Shown piece by piece: positions 8,261 to 16,508 of a DNA stretch of 64,000 bases. Numbering within the stretch: the first letter of the stretch is position 1; each line of letters starts with the position of its first letter. The notes under the pieces are model-generated. The model was not told where the DNA came from. It worked only from the letters and a program-made list of their open reading frames with translations, and made no database searches. Origin of the DNA: Glycomyces algeriensis (GTDB lineage Bacteria; Actinomycetota; Actinomycetes; Mycobacteriales; Micromonosporaceae); NCBI RefSeq assembly GCF_027622855.1, contig NZ_JAPZVR010000004.1, forward strand, positions 398,583-462,582, in the 5' to 3' direction. A program made the position numbers and the translations under genes.

Positions 8261-9365
8261 GCCCCGCCGCGAGAATGACCTTGGCTGCATTGACGTCCCG
8301 GTCATGGAGAACGCCGCAATGTTGGCACGTCCACGAGCGGACCTGCAACGGTTTAGGAGCTCCGACCACCCAGCAGGACGAGCATGTCCGCGTCGAAGGC
8401 AGGAACCGGTCGATCTTGACGACTTCCCGACCATAGAGGGCCGCTTTGTATTCGAGCATCCGGGTGAACCTGTTCCACGCGGCGTCATGGACGCTCTTCG
8501 CCAGTCGGGTTCGCGCCAGCCCTTTCACGCACAGGTCCTCGATGACCACCACTTGGTTCTCGCTGATGATCCGGGAGGACAACTTGTGCAGGAAATCGGC
8601 GCGCCGGTCCGCGACTGCGGCATGCAAGGCCGCGACTGCCGATCGCGCCTTCTCCCTGTTGGCGGACCCGGGACGCTTGCGGGCCAGCGCCCGGTGCGCC
8701 CGCTCCAGCCTCCGCGCCGCGGCGCGGAGCAGCCGCGGCGCCTCGACCTTGGCACCGTCGGAATCGGCCACGAACGAGTCGAGGCCTAGGTCAAGTCCGA
8801 CGGCCTTGCCGTTGTCCGGCGTCGGCCGCACGGCGACCTCGCACACGAACGACGCGAAGTACCGCCCAGCCGCGTCGCGGATGACCGTGACGCTCGACGG
8901 CTCGCCAGGCAGGTCGCGAGACCAGGTGACCGCCATTTCGCCGATGCTCGGCAGGTGCAGGCGACCATCAGGGGTGATCTTGAACCTCGCGTTGCGGGTG
9001 AATCGCACCGCCTGCCGCCGGTCGCGCCGGGATTTGAACCGCGGCTTGCCCACGGGCCCCCCGCGCCTGCGTCCGCTCCGCGAGTCGAAATAGTGCTTGT
9101 AGGCGCGATTGGCGTCGCGGACCGCCTGCTGCAGTGCGACCGCCGAAGCGTCGGCCAGCCACGCTCGCTCGGGCCGCCGCTTCGCCTCGGTGACCACCAC
9201 ACGCGATACCTCGGCGTCCGACACCCAGGGCCTGCCTTCGGCGAGGGCCGCATCCCGCAGTGCGATCACATCGTTGAACACCACCCGGCAGCAGCCGAAC
9301 GCCCTTGCGAGCGAGTTCGCCTGTGCAGGTGTGGGGTAAATCCGATAACGATGCCGCAACCGCAT
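8187..9365 (-). CDS. tnpB: RNA-guided endonuclease TnpB (IS605/IS1341 OrfB type)
   Basis: The 392-residue protein begins MRLRHRYRIYPTPAQ, the usual TnpB opening, so I place the start at 9365 rather than at an upstream ATG in the same frame. The RuvC-like nuclease residues are all present: Asp in VGLDLGLDS (about 192), Glu in VVIEDL (about 276) and Asp in HDRDVNAAK (about 357). The zinc finger is intact, with cysteines near 328, 331, 347 and 350. The family cleaves DNA next to a short target-adjacent motif, guided by an RNA from the element's right end, and helps the element persist. No tnpA transposase lies beside it, so the element is non-autonomous. It sits between hppA and topA, pointing the same way as both, and ends 143 bases before the topA start. 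Confidence 0.92.
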   Translation of the reverse strand: MRLRHRYRIYPTPAQANSLARAFGCCRVVFNDVIALRDAALAEGRPWVSDAEVSRVVVTEAKRRPERAWLADASAVALQQAVRDANRAYKHYFDSRSGRRRGGPVGKPRFKSRRDRRQAVRFTRNARFKITPDGRLHLPSIGEMAVTWSRDLPGEPSSVTVIRDAAGRYFASFVCEVAVRPTPDNGKAVGLDLGLDSFVADSDGAKVEAPRLLRAAARRLERAHRALARKRPGSANREKARSAVAALHAAVADRRADFLHKLSSRIISENQVVVIEDLCVKGLARTRLAKSVHDAAWNRFTRMLEYKAALYGREVVKIDRFLPSTRTCSSCWVVGAPKPLQVRSWTCQHCGVLHDRDVNAAKVILAAGLAERKNACGAVEDLVAHPRAQASA

Positions 9366-9413
9366 GAACACACCGTAGCCGACAGATATGACGATTCCAC
9401 GGAACTGGCACAA

Positions 9414-9445
9414 GTGTGCCCCCGGCCTGTCGACCGGGGGCACAC
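9414..9445 (-). terminator. Strong hairpin between hppA and tnpB
   Basis: GTGTGCCCCCGG (9414-9425) pairs perfectly with CCGGGGGCACAC (9434-9445) around an eight-base loop, 55 bases past the hppA stop. It is the probable hppA terminator. It could instead be the subterminal hairpin of the tnpB element, since that element's left end must lie near here. Confidence 0.65.
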
Positions 9446-9499
9446 GCGGAACTCGTCCCGAATTAAGTGAAGCCTGCGAGCCGGCAATGAGCGCAGTGG

Positions 9500-11824
9500 C
9501 TAGCCGACCTTGACCGACTCACGCTGCTCCGGGGCGCGGGCTTCCCCCGCCTCCACCACCGCGGAACGGCGCTTGGAGATGAGGATCGCGCCGACGAGGA
9601 TCGCGACGGCGATGCCCGTGATGATCCAGCGGACGGGGCCGTCGGCGTGCTCGCCGACACCCTCGACCGTGTAGACCACCACGACCGGCGCGATGATGAG
9701 GCTCACCAGGTTCATGACCTTGAGGAGCGGGTTGATGGCCGGGCCGGCGGTGTCCTTGAACGGGTCGCCGACGGTGTCGCCGATCACGGCCGCGGCGTGA
9801 GCCTCGGAGCCCTTGCCGCCGTGCGAGCCGTCCTCGACGTCCTTCTTCGCGTTGTCCCAGGCGCCGCCCGAGTTCGCGAGCATGACGGCCATGAGGACGC
9901 CCGTCGCGATCGCGCCCGCGAGGTACGCGGCGAGCGGGCCGACGCCGAGGCCGAAGCCGACGGCGATGGGCGCGGTGATGGCGAGCAGGCCCGGGGTGAC
10001 CAGCTCGCGCTGGGCGTCCCGGGTGCAGATGTCGACGACGCGGCCGTACTCGGGCCGCTGCGTGCCCTCCATGATCCCGGGGAAGCGCGCGAACTGGTCG
10101 CGGACCTCGTTGACGACGGCACCCGCGGAGCGGGCGACGGCGTTGATGGCGAGGCCGGAGAAGAGGAACACGACGGAGGCGCCGATGATGAAGCCGACGA
10201 TGTTCGCCGGGTCGGCGATGTTGAGCGCGCCCAGGAGCGCCTCGCCCATGAGCCCTTCGGCGGCCACGGCGTCGGTGTAGGAGCCGAACAGGGCGGTCGC
10301 GGCCAGGACGGCGGTCGCGATCGCGATGCCCTTGGTGATGGCCTTGGTGGTGTTGCCGACCGCGTCGAGGTCGGTGAGGGTGCGCGCGGCGTCCCCTTCG
10401 ACGTCGCCGGACATCTCGGCGATGCCCTGGGCGTTGTCGCTGATGGGCCCGAAGGTGTCCATGGCGACGATGACGCCGACGGTGGTGAGCAGGCCGCAGC
10501 CGGCGAGCGCGACCGCGAAGAGGCTGACGAGGATCTCGCCGCCGCCGAGCAGGTACGCGCCGAGGACGGCGGCCGCGATGCACAGCGCGGTGTAGACGGC
10601 CGACTCCAGGCCGAGCGAGAAGCCCGACAGGATGTTGGTGGCCGCGCCGGTGCGCGTCGAGGCCGAGACGGCCTTGGTGGGCTTGTAGCGGGTGTCGGTG
10701 TAGTAGCCCGTGAGCGCCATGATGACCGCGGCCAGCGCGATGCCGATGACGACCGCGACGATCGCGAAGACCTGCGGGTTCACGGGGACGTCGGCGGTGT
10801 CGACGGTGGTGCTCAGCTCGGACCACGAGGAGGGCACGTACCAGAGGACCGCGACGACGGTGAGGAGCGCGGAGATGAGCGCGGAGAGGTAGAACGCCCG
10901 GTTGATGGCGGTGAGGCCGGAGGCGTCGGAGGCCCGCATGCGGGTGATGATGACGCCGATGATCGCGCAGACGATGCCGACCGAGGCGACCAGGAGCGGC
11001 AGGACCAGGCCGGTCTCGCCGAAGGCGGCGCGGCCGAGGATGAGGCTCGCGACGAGGACGACGGCGTAGGACTCGAAGAGGTCGGCGGCCATGCCGGCGC
11101 AGTCGCCGACGTTGTCGCCCACGTTGTCGGCGATGGTCGCCGGGTTGCGGGGGTCGTCTTCGGGGATGCCCTGCTCGACCTTGCCGACGAGGTCGGCGCC
11201 GACGTCGGCGGCCTTGGTGAAGATGCCGCCGCCGACGCGCATGAACATCGCGAGCAGCGCGGCGCCGAAGCCGAAGCCCTCCAGGACCACGGGCGCGTCG
11301 CCGTTGTAGACGAACACGACGACCGAGGCGCCGAGGAGGCCGAGGCCGACGGTGAGGAACCCGACCACGCCGCCGGTGCGGAAGGCCAGGTGCATCGCGG
11401 TGGTGGGCTGTCCGTCGCGGGCGGCGGCGGCCACGCGCACGTTCGCGCGGGTGGCCATGTTCATGCCGGCCCAGCCGATGAACGAGCTGAACAGCGCGCC
11501 GACGATGAAGAACACGCTGCGTCCGACGCGGACGTCCGTGCCTCCTTCGGCGGGGAGCAGGAACAGCAGGACCACGGCGATGACGACGAAGATCCCGAGC
11601 GCGCGGAACTGGCGGCGCAGGTAGGCCGAGGCGCCCTCTTGGACCGCCCCGGAGATCTCGCGCATCTTGTCAGTGCCGGTGCCTGCCGCGAGGATGCTCT
11701 TGACGAGCGCGGCGGCACCGCCGAGGGCCACCAGCGCGAGCGCGGCGGCGACCACGACGAGACTCAGGTTCGAGCCCGTGAGCTGACCTACGCCCTCGTC
11801 GCCGTTGGCGAGCAACGTATGCAT
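9500..11824 (-). CDS. hppA: Membrane-bound proton-translocating pyrophosphatase, K+-independent type
   Basis: Hydrolyses cytoplasmic pyrophosphate and uses the energy to pump protons across the membrane. The 774-residue protein is almost entirely transmembrane. The substrate site shows in DVGADLVGKVEQG, in the acidic DDPRNPATIADNVGDN and in the late KDTAGPAINPLLK. The motif GNTTKAITKG near residue 493 has Lys where K+-dependent enzymes have Ala, which assigns it to the K+-independent, proton-pumping group. I chose the ATG at 11824 because GGAGG lies six bases upstream; an in-frame ATG at 11854 has no such site. Downstream is a strong terminator. Upstream, on the same strand, is the bldG pair, the arrangement I recall from Streptomyces. 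Confidence 0.96.
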   Translation of the reverse strand: MHTLLANGDEGVGQLTGSNLSLVVVAAALALVALGGAAALVKSILAAGTGTDKMREISGAVQEGASAYLRRQFRALGIFVVIAVVLLFLLPAEGGTDVRVGRSVFFIVGALFSSFIGWAGMNMATRANVRVAAAARDGQPTTAMHLAFRTGGVVGFLTVGLGLLGASVVVFVYNGDAPVVLEGFGFGAALLAMFMRVGGGIFTKAADVGADLVGKVEQGIPEDDPRNPATIADNVGDNVGDCAGMAADLFESYAVVLVASLILGRAAFGETGLVLPLLVASVGIVCAIIGVIITRMRASDASGLTAINRAFYLSALISALLTVVAVLWYVPSSWSELSTTVDTADVPVNPQVFAIVAVVIGIALAAVIMALTGYYTDTRYKPTKAVSASTRTGAATNILSGFSLGLESAVYTALCIAAAVLGAYLLGGGEILVSLFAVALAGCGLLTTVGVIVAMDTFGPISDNAQGIAEMSGDVEGDAARTLTDLDAVGNTTKAITKGIAIATAVLAATALFGSYTDAVAAEGLMGEALLGALNIADPANIVGFIIGASVVFLFSGLAINAVARSAGAVVNEVRDQFARFPGIMEGTQRPEYGRVVDICTRDAQRELVTPGLLAITAPIAVGFGLGVGPLAAYLAGAIATGVLMAVMLANSGGAWDNAKKDVEDGSHGGKGSEAHAAAVIGDTVGDPFKDTAGPAINPLLKVMNLVSLIIAPVVVVYTVEGVGEHADGPVRWIITGIAVAILVGAILISKRRSAVVEAGEARAPEQRESVKVG

Positions 11825-11949
11825 GTAGTTCCTCCATATGCTGTGCAGATCCATGGCTCGCAAGCTTCGCCATGCGGCCCGCGGGGCACCGCGGGACCGG
11901 TGTCGCAATCACGTCGGGGGCCGCGTGACGGGTAGGACGGCGCGGCCGT

Positions 11950-11970
11950 GGCCGGGCCTGCGGCCCGGCC
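11950..11970 (-). terminator. Hairpin after the bldG/anti-sigma operon
   Basis: GGCCGGGCC (11950-11958) and GGCCCGGCC (11962-11970) form a nine-base stem with a TGC loop, 81 bases past the anti-sigma gene stop and just upstream of hppA. A close relative of this hairpin is embedded in the tandem repeat at 17964-18205. Confidence 0.6.
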
Positions 11971-12051
11971 GGACTTAACGTGCGGAGTGTAACGATGTGA
12001 GGGCTTTGCGAGTGGGGATGGTCACGCCGCCCGGGCGGGGTGGCCCATCAC

Positions 12052-12570
12052 TCAGTGATCGGCCGCGGAACCGGAGCCGGGGAGGGGCCAGGACATGCTG
12101 ACGGTGGTCCCGCCGTTCGCGTCGGGACCGGTCACGACCAGGTCTTCGACCAGTCCGCCCAGGACGATGAGGGTGATCTCCTCGGAGAGGGTGTCCTCTT
12201 CCAGGGTGTCGCGGTCACCGGTGCGCGACTCGCCGCCGCCGATGCTCGCGCCGATCCGGCCGCTCGGGCGCGCGCGCAGATCTTGCGCATTGTCGGTGAT
12301 TTTCGCAACAAAACGATCACCGATCGAAAATTCTACGCGCACGAGGTCGTCGATGCCGCGGTCGCGGTGGCGCAGGACGGCGCGCGTGCACGCTTCGCCG
12401 ACCGCTTGGCGCACCTCGTCGAGGAGGCCCGTGGCGACGCCCGCGTGCGCGGCCACGTCGGCGGCCACGAGCCGGGCGGCGCGGACGTAGGCGGCGGCGG
12501 GGGTGAACGCGAACTGGACGGTCACCGCCTCGGTCCGTCCCCCAGTGCGGTCGTGCCTGGAGCCGTTCAC
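12052..12570 (-). CDS. RsbW/SpoIIAB-like anti-sigma regulatory factor (degenerate ATPase)
   Basis: The 172-residue protein overlaps the bldG stop codon by four bases (ATGA), so the two are translationally coupled. Its fold is GHKL-type, like the switch kinases that hold sigma factors and phosphorylate STAS antagonists. The N-box region reads AVGEACTRAVLRH; in active kinases this position carries Asn (TNAV), but here it is Arg. I also see no clean DxGxG ATP-lid motif. It may therefore bind BldG and a sigma factor without normal kinase activity. The neighbouring order matches the Streptomyces bldG/SCO3548 pair as I recall it. Its sigma-factor partner is not in the window. Confidence 0.8.
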   Translation of the reverse strand: MNGSRHDRTGGRTEAVTVQFAFTPAAAYVRAARLVAADVAAHAGVATGLLDEVRQAVGEACTRAVLRHRDRGIDDLVRVEFSIGDRFVAKITDNAQDLRARPSGRIGASIGGGESRTGDRDTLEEDTLSEEITLIVLGGLVEDLVVTGPDANGGTTVSMSWPLPGSGSAADH

Positions 12571-12926
12571 TCGCCGGGCACCGTTTCCCGGACATCGAGC
12601 ACCTTGTCGAGGCCGGTGAGGTCCAGGAGCTTCCGGATGCGCGGGTTGGCACAGACCACGACGAGGCTGCCGCCGGAGTCGGAGAGGCGGCGGCGGGCCC
12701 CGATGAGCACGCCGAGGCCGGTCGAGTCGCAGAACTCGGTGGGCGTCAGGTCGATGGCGACACGCATGCGCCCCTCGGAGGAGAGTTGGCGGACGGCCTC
12801 GCGCAGCTTCGGCGCGGTGTACATGTCGATCTCGCCGGTCACGCTGATGACCGCGTACTCGCCGACATCGGAGAGGCTGAGCCCCAGTTCGGGCTCGGCC
12901 GCGCCGTCGCCTGATGTTCCCCTCAC
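12567..12926 (-). CDS. bldG: BldG-like anti-sigma factor antagonist (STAS domain)
   Basis: The 119-residue protein is one STAS domain. GEIDMYTAPKLRE and CDSTGLGVLIGARR match the conserved core; the serine of DSTGLG is the phosphorylated residue in this family. TAPKLRE and the gene order support BldG, the pleiotropic regulator of aerial growth and antibiotic production in Streptomyces. The start is the GTG at 12926, with GGGGAG seven bases upstream. A longer in-frame reading from 13178 would add 84 residues of Arg/Pro/Ala-rich text unlike the family. The 298 bases to the divergent helicase gene must hold both promoters, but I see no convincing boxes. Confidence 0.85.
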   Translation of the reverse strand: MRGTSGDGAAEPELGLSLSDVGEYAVISVTGEIDMYTAPKLREAVRQLSSEGRMRVAIDLTPTEFCDSTGLGVLIGARRRLSDSGGSLVVVCANPRIRKLLDLTGLDKVLDVRETVPGE

Positions 12927-13224
12927 GCCGTCTCTCCCCTCGTTCGTGCTGCGAGCCGATCGATGCCCTGCCGACCTTCCAGGACCGCGGGGCGGGGCCC
13001 GCGGGCCTCGATGGGCCGCCCGCGCGCCTCGACCTGTGGGCCAGGCACGGCGCGCGATGTGCGGATGGGCCCGCAGCGGTGCAGCCGTGCCTGTGAACAC
13101 TGTGTCTTGGCCCATAAGCGTACTGCGTTCCCAGTGGAGTGGAGCCGGGAGCGTATGACCGAATTGCGGGCGCGCCACTTCATCGCCGCGGGGTGGTGTC
13201 GGTGGGCTGCGGCATCATTGGACG

Positions 13225-15579
13225 GTGTCCGTCGACCAGCTCATCGCCGCCCTCGATCCGGAGTTCGCGCGCGCGTCCGCCTCAGGGGCCCCGCCGGGCG
13301 GCGGCCTGCGCCACCTGCGCCGGCTCCCGCCGCGCGCCTCGGTGCGCACCGAGTGGCCCGAGTGGGTGCCCGAAGCGGTGCGAGACGCCTTGGGGGACAT
13401 CGGGATCACCCGTCCCTGGCCGCACCAGGCCGAGGCCGCCACGCACGCGTTCGAGGGCCGGGACGTGGTGATCTCGACCGGCACCGCCTCGGGCAAGAGC
13501 CTCGCGTACCTGCTCCCCCTGCTGACCGAGTCCGCCGCTGACGGCGAAGGCCGCACGCTCTACCTCGCGCCCACGAAGGCGCTGGCCGCCGACCAGGCGC
13601 GGGCCGTGGGCGAGTTCGAGGTGCCGGGGCTCATACCGGCGATCGTCGACGGCGACACGCCATTCGAGCACCGCCAGTGGGCGCAGCGGTTCGCGAACCT
13701 GGTCCTCTCGAACCCGGACCTGCTGCACCACTCGCTGCTCCCCCGCCACCGCATGTGGCGCTCGCTGCTCAAGAACCTGAAGTACGTCGTGGTCGACGAG
13801 TGCCACGTCTACCGGGGCGTCTTCGGCGCCCACGTCGCCCTCACGCTGCGGCGGCTCCTGCGCCTCGCCGAGCACTACGGGGCGAGCCCGACGGTGATCG
13901 CGGCCAGCGCGACGGCGGCGGACCCGGCCGCGTCCCTGTCGGTCCTCACCGGGCGCCCGGCGGTGGCGGTGACGCAGGACCTCTCGCCGCACCCGGGGGC
14001 GACGGTGGCGCTGTGGGAGCCGGTGACGTACGAGTTCAACGGCGAGCCGCAGCAGGCGTCGACGCTGAGCGAGACGGCGCGGATGCTGGCGCTGCTGACG
14101 CGCCGGGGGGTGCGCACGCTGGCGTTCGTCCCGTCTCGGCGGGGCGCGGAGATCGTTGCGGCGGAAGCGAAGTCGCGGCTGGGCGCGGATCCGGCGGCGG
14201 ACCGCATCGCGGCGTACCGGGCCGGCTACCTGCGGGAGCACCGCCGGGAGCTCGAGGCGGACCTGCGGGACGGGAAGCTGCTGGGCGTGGCGACGACGAA
14301 CGCGCTGGAGCTCGGCATCGACGTGACGGGCCTGGACGCGGTGCTCCTGTGCGGGTACCCCGGGCGGCTGGCGAGCTTCTGGCAGCAGATCGGCAGGGCG
14401 GGCCGGGGCGACACGGAGGCGCTCGCGGTGATGCTCGCGAAGGACGATCCGCTGGACACGTTCCTGGTGCACCATCCGGAGGCGATCTTCGAGCGGCCGG
14501 TGGAGGCGAGCGTCTGCGACCCGTCCAACCCGTACGTCCTGGCCGGGCACCTGTGCCTGGCGGCTGAGGAGCTGCCGCTCAAGGACGCGGACCTGGACGC
14601 GATCCCGGGGAGCCGGGAGGTGGCGCAGCAGCTCTGCGAGCAGAAGCTGCTGCGCCGGCGGCCGGGCGGCCGGTACTACTGGATCGGCTCGGAGCGGCCC
14701 GAGGTGACGCTGCGCGGTTCGGGCCCGATGGGCGTGGACATCGCGGAGACGACGACGGGGCGGCTGATCGGCACGATCGACGCGGCGGCCTCGCACCGGC
14801 TGGTGCACAACGGCGCCCTGTACCTGCACCAGGGCGAGTCGTTCATTGTGGACGACCTCGACCTGGAGGACGGCCTGGCCCTGGTGCACGCGGCGAAGCC
14901 GCCGTGGACGACGACCGCGCAGGAGATCACGCACCTGGAGGTCCTGTCGGAGCGCGAGCGGCTGGAGATGGGCGACGTGACCCTGTGCCTCGGGGAGGTG
15001 GAGGTGACGTCGAACGTGATCTCCTACCAGCGCCGCAGGCTGCCTTCGGGCGAGGTGATCGACACGCAACCGCTCGACCTGCCGCCGCAGACGCTGCGGA
15101 CCGTCGCGGTGTGGTGGACGGTGGAACCCGAAGCGCTGGAAGGCGTCCCGGACCTGGCGGGTTCGCTGCACGCGGCCGAGCACGCCTCGATCGGCCTGCT
15201 GCCGCTGATCGCGACGTGCGACCGGTGGGACATCGGCGGGCTCTCGACGCCGGCGCACATGGACACGGAGCTGCCGACGGTGTTCGTCTACGACGGCCAC
15301 CCGGGCGGCGCGGGCTTCGCCGAGCAGGCCTTCCGGAAGTGGACGGACTGGCTGGGCGCCACGAAGGAGGCGATCGCGAGCTGCGAGTGCCGCTACGGGT
15401 GCCCGAGCTGCATCCAGAGCCCCAAGTGCGGCAACGGCAATGAGCCGCTGCATAAGAAGGGCTCGATCGCGGTCCTGGAGCTCCTCCTCAAAGCGGGCGG
15501 GGGGCCGGTCACCGCCACGGTCCATGCCGCGACGCCCGCTCCGAGTCCGGAAGCGGACCTCTGGCCCGGGGACTTCTAG
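13225..15579 (+). CDS. DEAD/DEAH-box helicase with C-terminal DUF1998 four-cysteine domain
   Basis: A 784-residue superfamily 2 helicase. Motif I is STGTASGKS near residue 93, motif II is VVDECHVYRG near 190, and motif VI is QIGRAGRGD near 390. The C-terminal DUF1998 region carries four clustered cysteines (CECRYGCPSCIQSPKC near 720), the feature of MrfA/YprA-type helicases, where they bind metal. In Bacillus the relative acts in mitomycin C repair; the same role here is inference. The start is the GTG at 13225. The gene is divergent from bldG, as in Streptomyces. The stop codon TAG (15577-15579) lies inside the CTAG that borders a MITE, so insertion left the protein unchanged. Confidence 0.93.
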   Translation: MSVDQLIAALDPEFARASASGAPPGGGLRHLRRLPPRASVRTEWPEWVPEAVRDALGDIGITRPWPHQAEAATHAFEGRDVVISTGTASGKSLAYLLPLLTESAADGEGRTLYLAPTKALAADQARAVGEFEVPGLIPAIVDGDTPFEHRQWAQRFANLVLSNPDLLHHSLLPRHRMWRSLLKNLKYVVVDECHVYRGVFGAHVALTLRRLLRLAEHYGASPTVIAASATAADPAASLSVLTGRPAVAVTQDLSPHPGATVALWEPVTYEFNGEPQQASTLSETARMLALLTRRGVRTLAFVPSRRGAEIVAAEAKSRLGADPAADRIAAYRAGYLREHRRELEADLRDGKLLGVATTNALELGIDVTGLDAVLLCGYPGRLASFWQQIGRAGRGDTEALAVMLAKDDPLDTFLVHHPEAIFERPVEASVCDPSNPYVLAGHLCLAAEELPLKDADLDAIPGSREVAQQLCEQKLLRRRPGGRYYWIGSERPEVTLRGSGPMGVDIAETTTGRLIGTIDAAASHRLVHNGALYLHQGESFIVDDLDLEDGLALVHAAKPPWTTTAQEITHLEVLSERERLEMGDVTLCLGEVEVTSNVISYQRRRLPSGEVIDTQPLDLPPQTLRTVAVWWTVEPEALEGVPDLAGSLHAAEHASIGLLPLIATCDRWDIGGLSTPAHMDTELPTVFVYDGHPGGAGFAEQAFRKWTDWLGATKEAIASCECRYGCPSCIQSPKCGNGNEPLHKKGSIAVLELLLKAGGGPVTATVHAATPAPSPEADLWPGDF

Positions 15580-15743
15580 GGGGTGTTTGAGAAGTCCCGG
15601 TGAGTCGGTATCCGAGTCCATTCGTTCGGTCGCAAGGCGGAGGGGTCTTCGCATACCGGTGTTGTATGCGAAGGCCCCGACAACGCAGCGAGCGGGCGAA
15701 TGGGCCGGATAGCGGCCAGCGGGGCTTCTCAAGCACCCCCTAG
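15576..15743. mobile_element. 168-bp palindromic MITE with CTAG target duplication
   Basis: CTAG at 15576-15579 and 15740-15743 flanks imperfect 23-base terminal inverted repeats (left 15580-15602, right 15717-15739, 20 of 23 matching). Further inward are CCATTCG/CGAATGG and, at the centre, CTTCGCATAC (15647-15656) with GTATGCGAAG (15664-15673). The whole unit is one long imperfect hairpin with no coding capacity. CTAG duplication is typical of IS5-superfamily, IS427-group transposases, so one of these probably mobilised it. No transposase lies nearby. Confidence 0.8.
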
Positions 15744-15766
15744 CCGCCCCGGGGCCTCTCGGCGGG

Positions 15767-16357
15767 TCAGCCGGCGACGCGGCTGAGGCTGGCGCTCAGG
15801 TGGGGGCTCAGGGGCTTGCCTTCGGCGGCCAGCTCCTGGGCGTACATGAGGGCGCCTTCGACGAGGCCGTACAGGCGCTTGCCCGCGGTGACCTCCTTGG
15901 CCTGCGGGCTGCGCACGACCGCGTCCGTGGCGATCTCGATCCGCGTGCCGTCCACGTGCCCGTAGTACAGGTCGAGGATGCCGGTGGGGTGCGAGAGGAG
16001 CACCTCGATCTCGGGGCGCTTGGGGTCGTTCCCCTGGACGACGCGCCACCAGCCGGTCTCCTGGGCGGCGGGGCGCACGGGCTTGCCGTCGGCGTCGATG
16101 ATCCAGGAGCGGGCGTGGTAGCGCAGGAACGGCCGGCCGTCGTGGAGGAAGCTGATCTCCTGGGCGTACAGGAAGTCCTCGGTGCCGGGGTAGCCGCCCT
16201 GGCCGCGGCCGCGCCAGCGGCCGACGAGGGGCAGCAGGGGCAGGAGGTCGTCGTGCAGGTTGGGTCCGCGACGCAGGTCGTCGGTCTCCTCGAAGGGGTA
16301 GGGCTCGACCTTCTGGAAGGTCGAGGCGAACTCCTCGGGTACTTCGCGCTCGCTCAT
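15767..16357 (-). CDS. Nitrobindin-like heme protein (peroxynitrite isomerase family)
   Basis: The 196-residue beta-barrel protein carries the family signature GRWRGRGQGGYPG near residue 46 and, near the C-terminus, LSPHLSA with the histidine that binds heme iron. The family (Mycobacterium Rv2717c, plant and human nitrobindin) converts peroxynitrite to nitrate and binds NO. It is cytoplasmic. The first about 30 residues before the barrel are variable. The ATG at 16357 overlaps the stop of a 31-codon open frame upstream by four bases, so the pair is probably coupled. Confidence 0.88.
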   Translation of the reverse strand: MSEREVPEEFASTFQKVEPYPFEETDDLRRGPNLHDDLLPLLPLVGRWRGRGQGGYPGTEDFLYAQEISFLHDGRPFLRYHARSWIIDADGKPVRPAAQETGWWRVVQGNDPKRPEIEVLLSHPTGILDLYYGHVDGTRIEIATDAVVRSPQAKEVTAGKRLYGLVEGALMYAQELAAEGKPLSPHLSASLSRVAG

Positions 16358-16449
16358 TTGTTCCTCGCGGTTCGAATGGTCCAGTAGCCGATTGCGCCCG
16401 CCATGGCGCCTGCGGCGATGACGAGCACGGCCGTCAATGCCGTCTCCAC
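16354..16449 (-). CDS. Putative 31-residue single-pass membrane protein
   Basis: A GTG at 16449 opens 31 codons ending in TGA at 16354-16356, which overlaps the nitrobindin ATG (ATGA). The peptide has one hydrophobic stretch, LTAVLVIAAGAMAGAIGYW, followed by a basic end (RTARNK), giving one membrane span with the C-terminus inside. The upstream ribosome site is weak. Four-base coupling and the clean hydrophobic profile argue that it is real. Function unknown. Confidence 0.4.
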   Translation of the reverse strand: METALTAVLVIAAGAMAGAIGYWTIRTARNK

Positions 16450-16508
16450 GGGCACCACTTTACGTCCGGTCCTCGTCGTTTTCCCGATGCGATGGCAAGA
16501 TGTTGAGC

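Noticed and set aside
9365..9443. N-terminal extension of tnpB to an upstream ATG
   Set aside because: The extra 26 residues run through the hairpin at 9414-9445 and lack TnpB character. The usual family start is at 9365.
8187..9500. A full IS605 element with tnpA
   Set aside because: No Y1 or serine transposase gene is present on either side; only tnpB is seen.
9647..11935. Long open frame on the plus strand across hppA, rich in Asp, Gly, Arg and Val
   Set aside because: It is the antisense image of hppA, common in G+C-rich DNA where stop codons are scarce. It has no family motif and unnatural composition.
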